Below the pieces are notes generated by a model, which was given only the letters and a program-made list of their open reading frames with translations, had not been told where the DNA came from and searched no databases. 64,000 bases of DNA from Cunninghamia lanceolata (lineage: Eukaryota > Streptophyta > Pinopsida > Cupressales > Cupressaceae): contig BSBN01001150.1 in assembly GCA_027924645.1 (NCBI GenBank), forward strand, positions 2,790,001-2,854,000. Direction: 5' to 3'. The translations under genes and the position numbers were made by a program. Positions 22,180 to 33,872 of this stretch are shown here, piece by piece (the stretch's first letter is position 1; each line of letters opens with the position of its first letter).

Positions 22180-23187
22180 TGTTAAGAAAAGTGTCTCAAC
22201 CTTACAACTTTGAAAGATTACTATTTTTCCCAGTTTTGGTCTTTTTGAATACCCTTTATCTTGGAGAATGGTTTGGAACTTTCAGAGTTTCCAAACGAGC
22301 TAAAAATAACGAGACTTACTATTTTTAGTAAGTCATTTGATTGAGCTCAGATTGATCTAAAAAAATTTGTAGAAGGTGTGGTACAACTGAGTGAACATCT
22401 CGGGTGAGTTTCGTCTCAAGATCATATCTGGATCGCGAGATATTAAAGTTTCTATTTTTTGAAACTGCTAGAAAAAGTCTTTGAACTCAATTACCAGAAT
22501 CGAAGCTTCTCTAAACGTCCTAAAAATTGTCATAATTGGTGTAGCCAGTTATAGGGTGATATATTTCTTCATGATCTTTCTGACGCATCAAACAGTTCAT
22601 CAATCGGACACCCGGATCAAAAGTTATGGCCTCCGGAAGTTGAACCTTCTATTTTTGGGAAATGTAAAAACGTGTTGGACACATAAAAGAGCTGTAAAGG
22701 GGAGAGTTACACATGTTGGTTTGTGTTTTGGCACATCACAAGGCATCTTTGATTAGATATAATTTGGGTGCCACTTTTGGGTGGTTTTAGCTCATGGTTT
22801 TGTAATTACCGTTGGCGGTGTACTGTATTGTATCTCCTATATATCAAGAGCTTGAGATGGAGGTTGTGTGTAAGAATCTTATAGATGTCAAGTTATCTCC
22901 TGGATCTCTGGTTGAATATACTCCTGTAAAAGCTTGCTCTGCAAGTATATTGTAATCTTCTTGATTCTTGAATAATATATGGGGCGGCTTTGGAGTGGGG
23001 TTTTTTACCTGAAAGGGTTTCCCCACTTATATCTTATGTTGTGAGTTTTGTGTTTGCATTTGGAAGTTGTTATTCTCTTTCTGTTAATGTGCATCTTAAT
23101 TTGTAACTGTAAAATTTGAAATTTGCATAAATCTTTCCTCAGTAGATCAGTGTAGGAAGCATTTTCCACGTACCTTGCTTCCTTTCA
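22180..23187 (+). mobile_element. Solo LTR, Copia-like
   Basis: A 1008-base segment starting TGTTAAG and ending CTTTCA, flanked by an exact 5 bp duplication AAGAT (22175-22179 and 23188-23192). A TATATAT box at 22838-22844 sits about two-thirds along. It is followed by CAAGAGCTTGAG and, later, a GGGTTTTTTACCTGAAAGG string like the U5 of plant Copia LTRs, so it is in plus orientation. There is no primer site or internal sequence, so it is a solo LTR left by LTR-LTR recombination. The minus-strand frame at 22844-23026 is a chance frame. Confidence 0.82.
22838..22844 (+). promoter_or_regulatory. TATA box of solo LTR
   Basis: TATATAT in the context CTCCTATATATCAAGAG, oriented with the LTR. Confidence 0.5.
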
Positions 23188-23192
23188 AAGAT

Positions 23193-25577
23193 CGCCAAAA
23201 GGTACGAGGAGAGAGCATACACCCCTTTTCAAAATCTAAAGATAGAAAACAATGTTCAATTACTATCGCCCTAGATTAGACTAAGTGCCTAGATTAGTGA
23301 TAAAAATATGTCTCGGACATGAGAATCTGTAGCAACTTGTTAGTAGTTTCAATGATTTAATCTTGGATGAGTGAAAAAGACACAAAACAAGGATTAAACC
23401 AAAATGATGGAATTTTGGAAAAATCAAAAAATAATGGACTGATATAATGTAATGGATTAGATTGGCAAATTCTACACGAAATTCTAAGTAGTTTAAAAAT
23501 AATTGTTAAAATTTTGTTAAGTTTTGCAAAAGTTATAGCCAAAAGAAACTTGTAAGCTAAGGTTGACTTTCACTAGTTATACCTAATAAATCTAATCAAA
23601 TTTACTAACAAGGCCTACATCATAGGAAAGTTGGCTGGTTCATCTTTCCAACGCTTCCAGTTTTGTGAAAATCTAACATGTTATGCAAAGTTATGTAAAA
23701 AAGAAAAAAACATGTTATAGGAGGTAGAAAGATAAAGGATCTGTCTGGGCGGTTAGGTTGACCGCTAGCGGTCTGGGTCAATGTGGTCACATACACAAAT
23801 AGTTAACAGTTACATAAAATGTTTTAAAAAAAGTTTGGTAGTTTGTAAGCCACTAGGGGTTAACAAATATCTCATTCACATGGGAGGTTAGAACATTTGT
23901 TGGCGGTGAAGGTCATAAAAACTGCTAACATAAAGACAAAATGCAACAATTAGATAAACTATTATACTAGCCGCTAGAGGCTATGTGAGATGCTAAGCCA
24001 ACCAGGTGGTTAAGGGCAAATGTCTGACAGTGAATGCCACGGTTTGGGGGATGGTCATTCCAGGAGGTTCCTACTGGTTTTGAGATACTTGTGTGTGACT
24101 TGTGGACTTTGAGCTCAACCTGACCTTTGGTAGTAATTTTAGCCAATATCTCAATGTCTTCCACTTTCATATAGAGGCTCTCTGCTATACCGAGCCCCTA
24201 CTCTTGGGCTTTTGTCATAGTTCATTTGTGAGGTATTTGCAGAGCTTCATTGTATTCAGAGGCGTCAAGTTCCTATAGACGACCACGTAGTGGGGGTTAT
24301 GCAGTTTACAGACCCAAGCCTGGTGCTAGTGGCACCCCTCAAAGGAGTGGCGAGACGGCCTAATAGTCGTTGGTAGGTATGGCCCCGTGTGCCTTGGTCT
24401 GAATAGTGGGTTAAAATCTCATGGACCAAAGGCTATCGGTGGGCAGGAAACTCTGCATAGAGACTGACAATCACAAACCTGCTGACCTGTGGATAAAAGA
24501 GCAATTTGCGGAGAAAAGGCTTAACTCGTGGATAAAGCGATATACTTGTGGAAACAAACTAGCAGGGATATAAGTAGTGTCAGGTGGGTAAAAATAAAAG
24601 CCAAATAAATGGCAGTAAACCTACAAATATTTGTCGAGGCTTTTGGACATTAACTACAATTTAAAAACAATGCAAGATTTAAAATGATCACGGGGTGGGA
24701 GTTTGGTGGATGGTGTGGGAAGATCGGTGGGTAAAAAATTAAAACACCTGCGGTTAAAGGCTATCCCAAACTTGTGTTAGACACATATACCCTATGGATA
24801 ATTGTGACAGACCTGGGGATTAAAACCCTAAACTGACGCTTATCCACTTGCGGACAAAAACACTTAAAAACTAGTAGTTAAAACACTTAAAACCCTACAA
24901 TAATGAGCGGTTAAAGACCAAAAGATTAAATCTAGATTCAAACCTGTGATATGTGTGAGTATTCTAACTGTGCAAACCAATACAACAGATCCGTACGGTA
25001 TGGCCTTGCAACAGGGGTTAGAGTAAAAAGATTAAAAAAAAAATTACAGTGACAAAATTTGACGATTTATATGTCTATCCTAGGGTTTTTGGGTCTCTTG
25101 GACACAATAGTGAGGTCCATTTTTCCCTAGGATGCCTCCTACAATAGGTCACCTTCAGATCTTGCTCAAAATGCCTTCAAATATGCAACAAAAGCTTCCA
25201 AATCTTGCAAAAACAAGGTTAAACTGAGCGTGCCAAATGAAGATAAGAAATAAAGCAAGGAAATAAACATGAAAGATAAAACAATAAAAGCAATACCTTT
25301 GGAATTTTGCACCAATTTGCTTTCCTTGATTGAATGGAGGTAGCTTGCACCCAAGAGACTACCTAGCTTTGTTTAATGATGGAGATATGTTGATTGCTCT
25401 AGATAAAAACCAGCAGCATAACAATACTTTTGATTGTGGATCCTCAAATGGCTTGGCTAAGGTTGATTTATAGGATTTTTGTATAGGAAAGATCAATGGA
25501 TAAGATGAGTTAACTTAGACTAGAGGGTTGAGATGAAGTGGTGTTGAGGTCCAATGAGAGAAGGAGGTTTGGAGGTC
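23193..25577. other. Outer element, leading into its right LTR; no gene
   Basis: Non-coding. The right LTR of the outer element must begin somewhere in this stretch, because sequence up to 25582 continues at 38318 after removal of chromovirus B, but I could not place its left end or a primer site. From about 23740 to 24920 there is a loose repetition of GTGGATAAA, GCGGTTAAA and CCGCTAGAGG words about 20-60 bases apart. Open frames at 23967-24170 and 25166-25354 have no recognisable domain. Confidence 0.4.
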
Positions 25578-26583
25578 AAATGTGTAAAGTACCAAATTCC
25601 ATCACATAAATAACTGAAGTAAAATTTAAACTGTAATTACACTATCAAGGAAAAGAGAGAGAGTTTTACTAATAATTGACAACACAAGATTTGATTCATT
25701 GAAATGGTAAACAATAATGTTACAATTCATCACATAGAAGTATAGTTACAGAGCTCCATGAAATAATATGTACATGTTTCAATATTGGCTTAAGTACCTT
25801 ACAATTCATTCCAATACAATGGAGTAAAAGAAATTTTAGCATATACAAGTAGAATCCATAATACATAGATCACTCCTTGACCACCATCAACCATCTGGTC
25901 ATCTGCTATGTCAAAGGACAAGAACATGGTTCATACACTTTTCTACCCAACCACGAACCTTACGCTTCCTCAACATTCTTTAGACTTGAAGAATGCCCGA
26001 CCCTGCACAAAGGGCCTAACAACCTGTAAACAGTTGGCAGGGTGGAATCTGGTGTGTGCGTATTAACCTACATGCATCCCTAAGTTGAATGTAGCATCAC
26101 ATTAACAAGATATGATAGAGAATAAAATAAATAACTAGGCATAAAAATCCATCTATTTCAACATCACAAATTAACTTTGGCCAAAGTATGAAACCGTTTA
26201 ACGGTGTGTAGATCCTGAAAAAGAAGACCTACTTCTCTGTTTTACCCATATTCAGCACCCGTCCCGGAAGCTAACTTTCCCAAACAGACAATGCATAATA
26301 AACAAAAATATGTATTTCTATTTCCTTTGCAAGCACATTAAAAATAATGATAATAAATCAATTCTTCGTGCAATAAATAATAACAATGAATCTTTCTATT
26401 ATAAAATCAATATCTCCTTGTTTCCATATGTACTTAGTTTTATCAAAAAGTTTGATCAATGTTTTGCTAGCACATTTTACGGTTTCAGCTCATGATTTTG
26501 ACTTTCCTATGCTGTTTTGCAGGGTATAATACAATAATTTTAGTCATAAAGCAATTGGAATATATCATGTGTTTGTAACAGTG

Positions 26584-26610
26584 GGTGTGTGTGTGTGTAT
26601 ATATATATAT
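26584..26610. repeat. GT/AT microsatellite in LTR B
   Basis: Compound (GT)n(AT)n run. The equivalent place in the partner LTR (about 36775) is collapsed. Confidence 0.8.
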
Positions 26611-26699
26611 CAATAATGACAAATTTCATCTTTAAGAGAGATAGTAATGAAAAGATTTCACTGTTCTATATCAATTTCACATAAATAACTTTGTTGTTC

Positions 26700-27020
26700 A
26701 CTAAATTCATGCCAAAACAACAATATATATAACAGTAAAAATTAGATTCGATTTGTTTCTCATGCCAGAACAACAATATATATGAAGAAAAACTCAAATT
26801 TGGTTTAAAATTCATATCCAAACTGTAGTATATATGAGGAAAACTCATATTTGATTTGTTTCTCATATAAGAACAACAATATATATGAGGGAAAACTCAG
26901 ATTTGATTTGTTTCCCATATCAGAACAACAGTATATATGAAGAAAAACTTAGATCTGGTTAAAAATTCAAGCCAGAACAACAATGTGTACCAAAACAATG
27001 AAATGTATGCTAGAACAACA
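26700..27020. repeat. Tandem repeat of about 55-60 bp in LTR B
   Basis: About five diverged units containing AGAACAACAATATATATG followed by AAAACTCAGATTTG and GTTTCTCAT. The homologous array is at about 36850-37130. Confidence 0.7.
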
Positions 27021-28229
27021 ATGAGAGATAACAAATAAAGCAAGTTTTTGGGTTTTAATAGAAGATTTCAGAGGTTAACCTCCTACGCTGCCCCCCTTAG
27101 TCTTTTTGTTGGGGACGTGGGAAGACCTACAGGACTCCCATGGCCTTAACAAGAGGGTTGTGGCTTTCCTTCAAAGGTAACGCCATAGCCTCTAGACAAA
27201 ACACCATTTTCTATGGAATAACAACTAACGAAATCAACCATAAACTTCAGATTTCATAAATAGATTTCTCAATAAAAATCAAACAAACAACGCAATCTTT
27301 GCTATAGGCAAAAGAATGGAATTTTGATCGCACAAAGAAATGAAGAAGAAACTTGGGAATAGTCAGAGAAGTCGTTCCAATTGAGATGCCCTTGAGAATC
27401 CTATTTTTTCCTTGCTTTTTCTTCCTCACCTCTATTGTGTTTTTCTTCTTTTGTTGTGTCCCTCTTTTTTTATTCCCTATTCGTGCCTTGTTTTTATCTT
27501 TTCTTTTGCCCTATAATTGTCTCTCTTCTGTTTAAGGCAAATCTATTTTTTTCTTTACATTCACTATTTCTCCATCCAATCCTCATGCAAACTTTAATTT
27601 AGTTTAAATTCTATTTTTTTCAACCCACGCATGCTTCCCTTTTATTTTGTTTTATTAGATAAGGATTTTTTTATAATTTGCAATAATAGTTGCACATTTA
27701 ATTTCACAATTAATATATTTATATATATGAATACAATATAGCATATTTTAATTTTCAATAATATTTATTTATATATATAAATATACAAAGATAGGCTTAT
27801 TTAATTTAACAATTCAGGCATTGAATAATCGTGCATATAAACATTTGCAAGTAAACAACAGTCACATACATATGTATCTCATGAAGAACGTTAAACAAAT
27901 AGTCATCAATGCAAAGAAATATGATTCTACGTGAGTATGTGATAGGGCACTAGACAAAACCCATTCAATTATTGACAAACGGCTAGGTCCCCTCTACCTG
28001 AAACATGTTCTTGCCTTCGACAATACTTGCAACCAATCCCACTCATTTTCCACAGTCAATAGGTTAGTTTTGTAAAAACATAGCCAAAGCAACATAAAAT
28101 AACTGAATCATAAGCTCAATAGTGTATTGAATCATTATATTTATCTAAAATCAAGCATTAAGTAGAATTCAATAGTTTTCCATGCATTAAATGTAAGTGA
28201 AATCAATCCAAAAAGTTTGAGACGTGACA

Positions 28230-28244
28230 TCCTTCCCCACTTGG
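28230..28244 (-). other. Polypurine tract of chromovirus B
   Basis: On the minus strand this reads CCAAGTGGGGAAGGA, directly before the 3' LTR start TGTCACG. Confidence 0.75.
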
Positions 28245-28384
28245 AAGAGTCATTGTCTCGATGTCTTATTACATCCTACAAAATTAATAATGTATCATAC
28301 TAACACTACCAATGCATCAAATTTATCATCATCAAAGTATAACAGTATCTCTAATATGCATGAAATAAGAGCAACTATGCTAAT

Positions 28385-29074
28385 TCCACAAATGCAGAAA
28401 TGATCTATCAATCTCTGTAGCATCCTCTCAAGTGGCATTGTCTACTGAATACTGGTCCCACTGGACCTTATACTGCACTATGTCTCTATTATGCAACTTA
28501 ACATTATGCTTCTCCAAGACTCGAATGGGCTCCACTAGTACCACTCCTAGATCCTGTACCTGTAGGGCATGCCAATCAAGAATATGCAATGCATTAGGAT
28601 GATAAGGTTTGAGCAAAGACACCTAAAAAACATTATGAATTTTGGTGAGAGCCAACGGAAAAGCAAGTCTATATGCAACTGGATTGATCACTTCAAGTAC
28701 GTCAAAAGGTCATATGAATCTGGGAGTGAGTTTGGATGCCTTGCCAAACGTAATCAAACTCTTGTGAGGCTTGACTTTTAGAAAAACCACCTTGTCGCCT
28801 ACTGAGAATTGTTTGAAAGTTATGTTTCTATCTGCATAATATTTCTGGCGATCTGAGGCTTGCTTTAATTAACCTCATCTCATCTTCCATTTCCTTTAAC
28901 ATGTTGGGTCCAATCACTATTTTGTCTTCAACCTTGTCCCAACTGATGGGTGTCTGACACTTACGCCCATAAAGAGCCTTGAACAGTGCCATCCCTAAAG
29001 ATGCATGGTATGAATTATTGTATGTGAATTCTACCAATGGTAGATATTCTTCCCATTCGTATTGTTGATCCATA
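28385..29074 (-). pseudogene. Integrase C-terminus and chromodomain of chromovirus B
   Basis: Minus-strand continuation of the integrase after the 2.7 kb insertion. The frame at 28828-29073 opens with YEWEEYLPLVEFTYNNSYH and has ALYGRKCQTPISW, the standard Gypsy integrase core end. After frameshifts, 28428-28622 carries VLEKHNVKLHNRDIVQYKVQW followed by a chromodomain-like tail. The codon after VDNAT, where a chromodomain has tryptophan, is TGA, so the module is truncated. Degenerate and non-functional. Confidence 0.8.
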
Positions 29075-29599
29075 CAATATGTTAGCGCCTGAATTGACTG
29101 GTAGTTTTTTGAGCAATTTTCATGCAGGCGCTCTCCCTAAGTATCCAAAAAATGTTCTAAGTAATGGACCTCCTCAGCAGTTTTCAGCTGCATCATCATA
29201 ATTTCCTTGAGGAGGAGGTCATCATCATCATGTTTGTTTCTATGAAGGTCAGCATCATCATGTTCTCCGTCGACCGGTTTCTCATCATCATCATCATATT
29301 GAAATATCGGGTGATGTTTGGTTTTTATCCTGATGATGCTGACGAGCTACAGTGCGCCCTGATCTGCTTGCGGGGGTGATTTCTCAAGTATCCGGTGATC
29401 TTCCACTTATCACCTTGCCCAAACATGATGATGATGTTGCCCCGTTATTCTGAAGGGGTTATTCTTTGAGTTGTGCGACCTGACTTGTTCTTTCTTAAGG
29501 GTCGTCATCATCATCATATTTCCAGTTGTCATCCTGCTGCTTGCGGGGGTCATCATATTTTTTGCCTTCATGATATTTCGCCGGGGTGATATTTTATCA

Positions 29600-29730
29600 T
29601 CGGGTGATCTTGGTTAATATCATCCTGATGATGTTGTCGAAGAGTTCTAAGTGCGACCCGATATTCACTAGGGTCATCATATTTTGAACGTCAGGATGAT
29701 CTTAGTCAATATCATCCTGATGATGTTGTA
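29600..29730. repeat. Direct repeat of about 31 bp within U3
   Basis: GGTTAATATCATCCTGATGA-type text at about 29606-29637 recurs with few changes at about 29698-29728. Looser relatives of a CTACAGTGCGACCTGAT word occur at 29343, 29648 and 29996. Confidence 0.6.
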
Positions 29731-29767
29731 TCACTTCTTGTTCGCTGTTTTGTCATCCTGATGATGC

Positions 29768-30365
29768 TGACGTCATCCTTATATATCAGGGTGACATTTT
29801 TCTTTCTGCCTATCTGCATCATGATATTCCGAAGGAGGGGGTGATATTTTCATATCACCCGGATATATGTTTGTTTGAGCATCATGATGATGCTGATATC
29901 AAGGAGATATCCGCCTGCCGGCTTCGCGCATTATCTACTGGGGGTGATCTTTTCAAGCAGCATCATCATATTCAGTTATCGCCCTGATCTTATAGTGGAG
30001 CTACAGTGCAACCTGATATTTGTGCATCAGCAGGATATTTCCAAATATCCGGTTGTCTTCCGAATATCATGATGATGTTAATATGATGATGACGTCATCG
30101 AGGTCCGGGGGGGGTCATATTTCTAACATAGATCATCTTGTGGAGATCTCCCGATAATTGCAAACATGATGATGACGTCATCCGGATATGAGGAGGTGCG
30201 CAGTAGGCAGATATGATGATGACGTCAGCAGGATATGATGATGACGTCATCAGGATGTTCATCGGCCAGACTTTTGCTATAAGCTCAGCAGGAGGATGTT
30301 CCTCCGAAGGATCAGGTTGTGCCGATTATCATGAAGGGTATATTTCAAATATCATGATGACGTCA
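29768..30365 (+). promoter_or_regulatory. Array of six TGACGTCA palindromes in U3
   Basis: Exact TGACGTCA at 29768-29775, 30090-30097, 30173-30180, 30220-30227, 30242-30249 and 30358-30365, most in the context GATGATGACGTCA. TGACGTCA is the palindromic site of plant bZIP factors (TGA/CREB-like, containing the C-box GACGTC). The array lies 500-1100 bases upstream of the TATA box at 30862, where LTR enhancers sit. Binding is inference from the motif. Confidence 0.6.
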
Positions 30366-30861
30366 GGGTGATATTTCGAACAACAGGATATCATGCTGCT
30401 GGAGGATGATGATGATGAAGTCTATACTAGTGTCGTCAGGAGCAAAAGCACCAACATGATATATGCTCATGACCTAGTATATAAAGTGTTATTGAGGTCG
30501 TCGCGGGGTGCATGTGGGATATTGATATCCTGCACTTTCAAACATCATGATGATGAACCTCGGCGGGAAGTGGTCGCGATCGACTGTTTGGTGTTCTTCC
30601 CGAGGCCGCGGGTTGGTGCGCCATCAATGGTGATTGTTGCAGAGGTATGGGCGATGGCGTGGGCTGATGTAGTACCTGATTGAAGATCTGGATCCCTTGG
30701 CGGCGGCGCAAGGCTCAAGAAATCTTCCTGTCTCCTCCCCTACCTGCTGCATTCAAGTTTGGGCGCCAATCTGGTTGTGTTTGAGCGCCATTTTCATGAT
30801 ACTGTATATCTGGCGGGAGTTTTGGTCAACCTGGTAGTTAATGCTGAAAGCACCTTCCTGC

Positions 30862-30869
30862 TATATAAT
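30862..30869 (+). promoter_or_regulatory. TATA box of 2.7 kb solo LTR
   Basis: TATATAAT in the context CCTGCTATATAATGCAGAGG, oriented with the LTR. Confidence 0.6.
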
Positions 30870-31796
30870 GCAGAGGATGTTATTCATTCAAGGTTGTTGA
30901 AAGTTGTGGATTTTTGGCTCTGTAATCCATAACCAGCTGATCTGGTTGCTCTGTACAGCTTGATCTTGTGAGTTTATGTATCTCCTGTTGTAGGACTTGG
31001 CATGAATCCACTGGTTTCATGGTTGATCTTATATGAGTAATGCTATCTTAGCATGTGTTGTGTTAATTCTGTCTCCAGTATTGCATGTATCCTTCTTCTG
31101 GATCTGGATGTTTGCTTATGTTTGGATTCTAGAGCATAGAATTCCTATGTTGAATGTCTGATCTTTTAACCTCTGCTCAAGGGGCAGATTAAACTGTTTT
31201 CAGGTTGAACATTGGGAAGGGTATACTGCAGTAGGGATGCCATAAGTAGAGATAGCTCAACACTCTATATTGGGAGATATCTGTAGGGCAGATATCATGT
31301 GTATCCCCCTGAAATCCAGTTTTAGCTATTTATGCTGATCATTCACAGGTGTATGTCTACCGACTCCAAGCCCTGGATAGGCACCAATCATGCTGTGTTC
31401 TTGTGTTATACACCATGTCCAACTTTGCATCCAAATTCATATCAAAACACTTCATACTTCCACCTGTTAGTTGTAGGAGTAGGATTAGGAACCCCCTGCA
31501 TACTCTCATACTCAACCAGACATCATGTCCAAGAATGTTGCCAGCCTTGTGATCTATTATGCAGATCTTGGTCCATACATGAGAGTATTCTGCCTGTTGT
31601 TGTCAAGTTAGATCTTTCTATCTTTGAGCTAGTCAAGGTTACATCTTGAGTTATAGGGATACCCCCCTTGGTGCGGCAGAACCAGAAGTGAAGGGGAGGA
31701 GCTCACGCAACCTCCTGTATTCAGTTGGCCTGAATCTGCCTGTGCATTAGAAGTGGCAAACCCTAATGCTGATTCAGAAGAAACGCCAACACAATA

Positions 31797-32470
31797 CATC
31801 CTTAGAAGATCTTCCACTAACTGGTTGACTCTCTCCGTCTGACCATATGTTTGAGGATGATATGTCATGCTAAAATTCAACTTAGTCCCCAAGGTTGCAT
31901 TTAGCATGGTCCAAAATCTGGAAGTCATGCAAGTGTCACGATCTGAAATGATCATCTCTAGTACTCCATGTAATTGAAAGATCTCTTGAACAAACTTTTT
32001 AGCTAAGGACAATGATCCATCTGAGAGATTTTTGGGAATGAAATGGGCTAGTTTTGTTAATTTGTCTACCACCAAGATGACATCATGTCAATTTTTGGAC
32101 ATGGGCAATCCCTGAATAAAATCCATGCTAGATACCTGCCACTTATACTTTGGAACATTGTGTGGCTATAGAAGCCCTACAGGATGGACATGTTCGGCCT
32201 TGACGAGCTAGCACTCTAAACATCGAGCAACAAATTTAGTTACGTCCCTCTTAAGCTTAGGCCAAAAGTACAATGGTCTCAACCCTTCCATCATCTTGGT
32301 CACTCTTGGGTGCCCTGAATATGGCGCACTATGGACCTCCTCAAGAACTAGCTTCCTCAACTCTCTTGAATCTGGGATATACATCCTTCCCTGGTATCAC
32401 AAAAGCCCATTTGATTCAATCACATACCCTTCAAATCGATGATCCGAGGGCTCTTCTTCTAATGCTTTCT
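31797..32470 (-). pseudogene. Integrase N-terminal half of chromovirus B
   Basis: Minus-strand frames with MVVDKLTKLAHFIP, ISDRDTCMTSRFW (second catalytic D) and HPQTYGQTERVNQLVEDLLR (catalytic E). The frame is cut at codon RMY by the solo LTR at 31791. The first catalytic D region and zinc module are upstream (about 32.1-32.4 kb) across stops. Residues beyond the insertion point in the open frame (below 31792) come from LTR sequence. Confidence 0.85.
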
Positions 32471-32474
32471 TAAC

Positions 32475-33227
32475 TCAGTCATATTGTTTATCTCCTTGCA
32501 AGTTCTGGATCACTTGTTGTCTCAGATTGGATCTGGTAGTCGCCATGGCAGCTAGATGTCTTCTCCTACTAAGAGAATCTATGACCCTATTCTCTTTTCC
32601 CTTTATGTACTCAATTCCAAAGTCATACTCACTAAGGAATTCCAACCACCTCTTTCGTGCATTGAGATTAGGTTGGGTGAAGATGTACTTGATCCCTAAA
32701 TGATCTGTCTTTGACTCAAAGGGCTTACCCAAGAGGTAGTGCCTCCACATCTGGAGTGCATGAACAATGGCGGCTAACTCGAGATCATGTGGTGCATAGT
32801 TTAACTCATGTTGTTTTAGATCCCTGGATTCGTACGCCACCCCTTACTCATTCTACATCAACACTCCTCCCACACCTTCACCTGAAGCATCTATTATAAC
32901 TGTGAAATGACCATTTGGATCAGGTATGGTCAGAATAGGTGTTGTCGTGATCTTTTTCTTCAGGAGCTGGAAAGATTGCTCACATCTATATGTCCAGTCA
33001 AACTTCTTACCTTTCTTCTGTAATGAGATTATTGGTGCTACGATTGTTGAGAATCCTTCCACAAATTTCTTGTAATATCCAGCCAGCCCATAAAACTTCT
33101 AACCTCAATTACATTTTTGGGTGCAGGCCAATCCATTATTGCTTTGATCTTTTCTAGATCTATCACTATCCCATCTGCTAAAATCACATGGCCAAGGTAG
33201 TGCACTTTACTTTGGTAGAACGTACAC
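32475..33227 (-). pseudogene. RNase H and connection of chromovirus B
   Basis: Minus-strand fragments at 33038-33241 (CTFYQSKVHYLGHVI), 32853-33062 (FTVIIDASGEGVGGVL, RNase H catalytic D) and 32475-32840 (LELAAIVHALQMWRHYL, then KTDHLGIKYI). These are in the expected order between reverse transcriptase and integrase. Stops separate them. Confidence 0.85.
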
Positions 33228-33872
33228 TTAGATATTGCCAAAAAGTTTACGATCTCTCAAGCGCTGCAAGACTATTCTCAACTGTCTGTCATGCTCCTCT
33301 ACAGACTTAGAATAAATCAGAATGTCATCCAAGAAGACTAACACAAATTTGACCAAATAATCCCTGAACACACTGTTCATCAAGTTCATAAATGTTGCAG
33401 GTGTGTTAGTTAACCCAAATGGTACTACTATGAACTCATAGTGACCATAGTGAGTTCTGAATATTGTCTTAGAGATATCCTCATCCTTAATCCGTAACTG
33501 ATGGTAGCTAGATCTAAGGTCTATTTTAGAGAATACCTTCACACCTTTCATCTGATTAGATAACTCATCTATCCTTGGAAGTGGATACTTATTCTTTATA
33601 GTTGCCTTGTTAAGAATCTTGTAATCAATGCATAACCATAAAGTTCCATCCTTCTTCTTTACAAAAATGACCGATGCACCCCAAGGTGACACACTAGGTC
33701 TGATAAACCCTTGCTTCAACAATTCTTCTAATTGTACCTTAAACTCATACAATTCTATTGTTGTCATTCTGTAAGGTGCCTTAGACTGCAGCTTTGTTCC
33801 AGGCACAAGATCTATTGAGAAATCAAATTCCCTTTTTTGCGGTAGGTTTGTCAATTCATTAGGGAATACATC
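33228..33872 (-). pseudogene. Reverse transcriptase of chromovirus B
   Basis: A 208-residue open frame with [33 protein letters not shown] (first catalytic D), [13 protein letters not shown] and [10 protein letters not shown] (two catalytic D; FLDD instead of YLDD or YVDD). It lacks the thumb and connection, which continue after a stop. It is the best-preserved part of the element. It would copy genomic RNA to DNA. Confidence 0.9.

Larger units (their letters stand above)
25583..28229 (-). mobile_element. 3' LTR of chromovirus B
   Basis: A 2647-base LTR aligning throughout to 35749-38317. It has a GT/AT microsatellite at 26584-26610 that the partner mostly lacks, and an internal tandem array at about 26700-27020. 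No coding. Confidence 0.88.
29080..31791 (+). mobile_element. 2.7 kb solo LTR with repetitive U3, inside integrase B
   Basis: A 2712-base insertion starting TGTTAGCGCC and ending ACGCCAACA, flanked by exact CAATA duplications (29075-29079 and 31792-31796). Removing it restores the integrase frame. A TATA box at 30862-30869 followed by about 920 bases fits U3-R-U5 in plus orientation. The U3 (29180-30560) is saturated with ATCATCAT/ATGATGATG words and holds six TGACGTCA palindromes, and there is a GC-rich patch at about 30490-30720. It has no gag-pol, primer site or polypurine tract, so it is a solo LTR. The last 150 bases recur inverted at 63852-64000. The 96-residue frame at 30393-30683 has no recognised domain. 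Confidence 0.85.

Noticed and set aside
29160..30420. CRISPR-like or satellite array because of recurring ATCATCAT words
   Set aside because: No regular spacer-repeat spacing and no fixed unit length; it lies within U3 bounded by clear LTR termini and a target-site duplication.
30393..30683. 96-residue plus-strand frame in the GC-rich part of the 2.7 kb solo LTR
   Set aside because: No domain, and it lies in U3 sequence made of GATGATG words that give biased Asp/Glu codons; the GC patch lengthens frames by lowering stop frequency.
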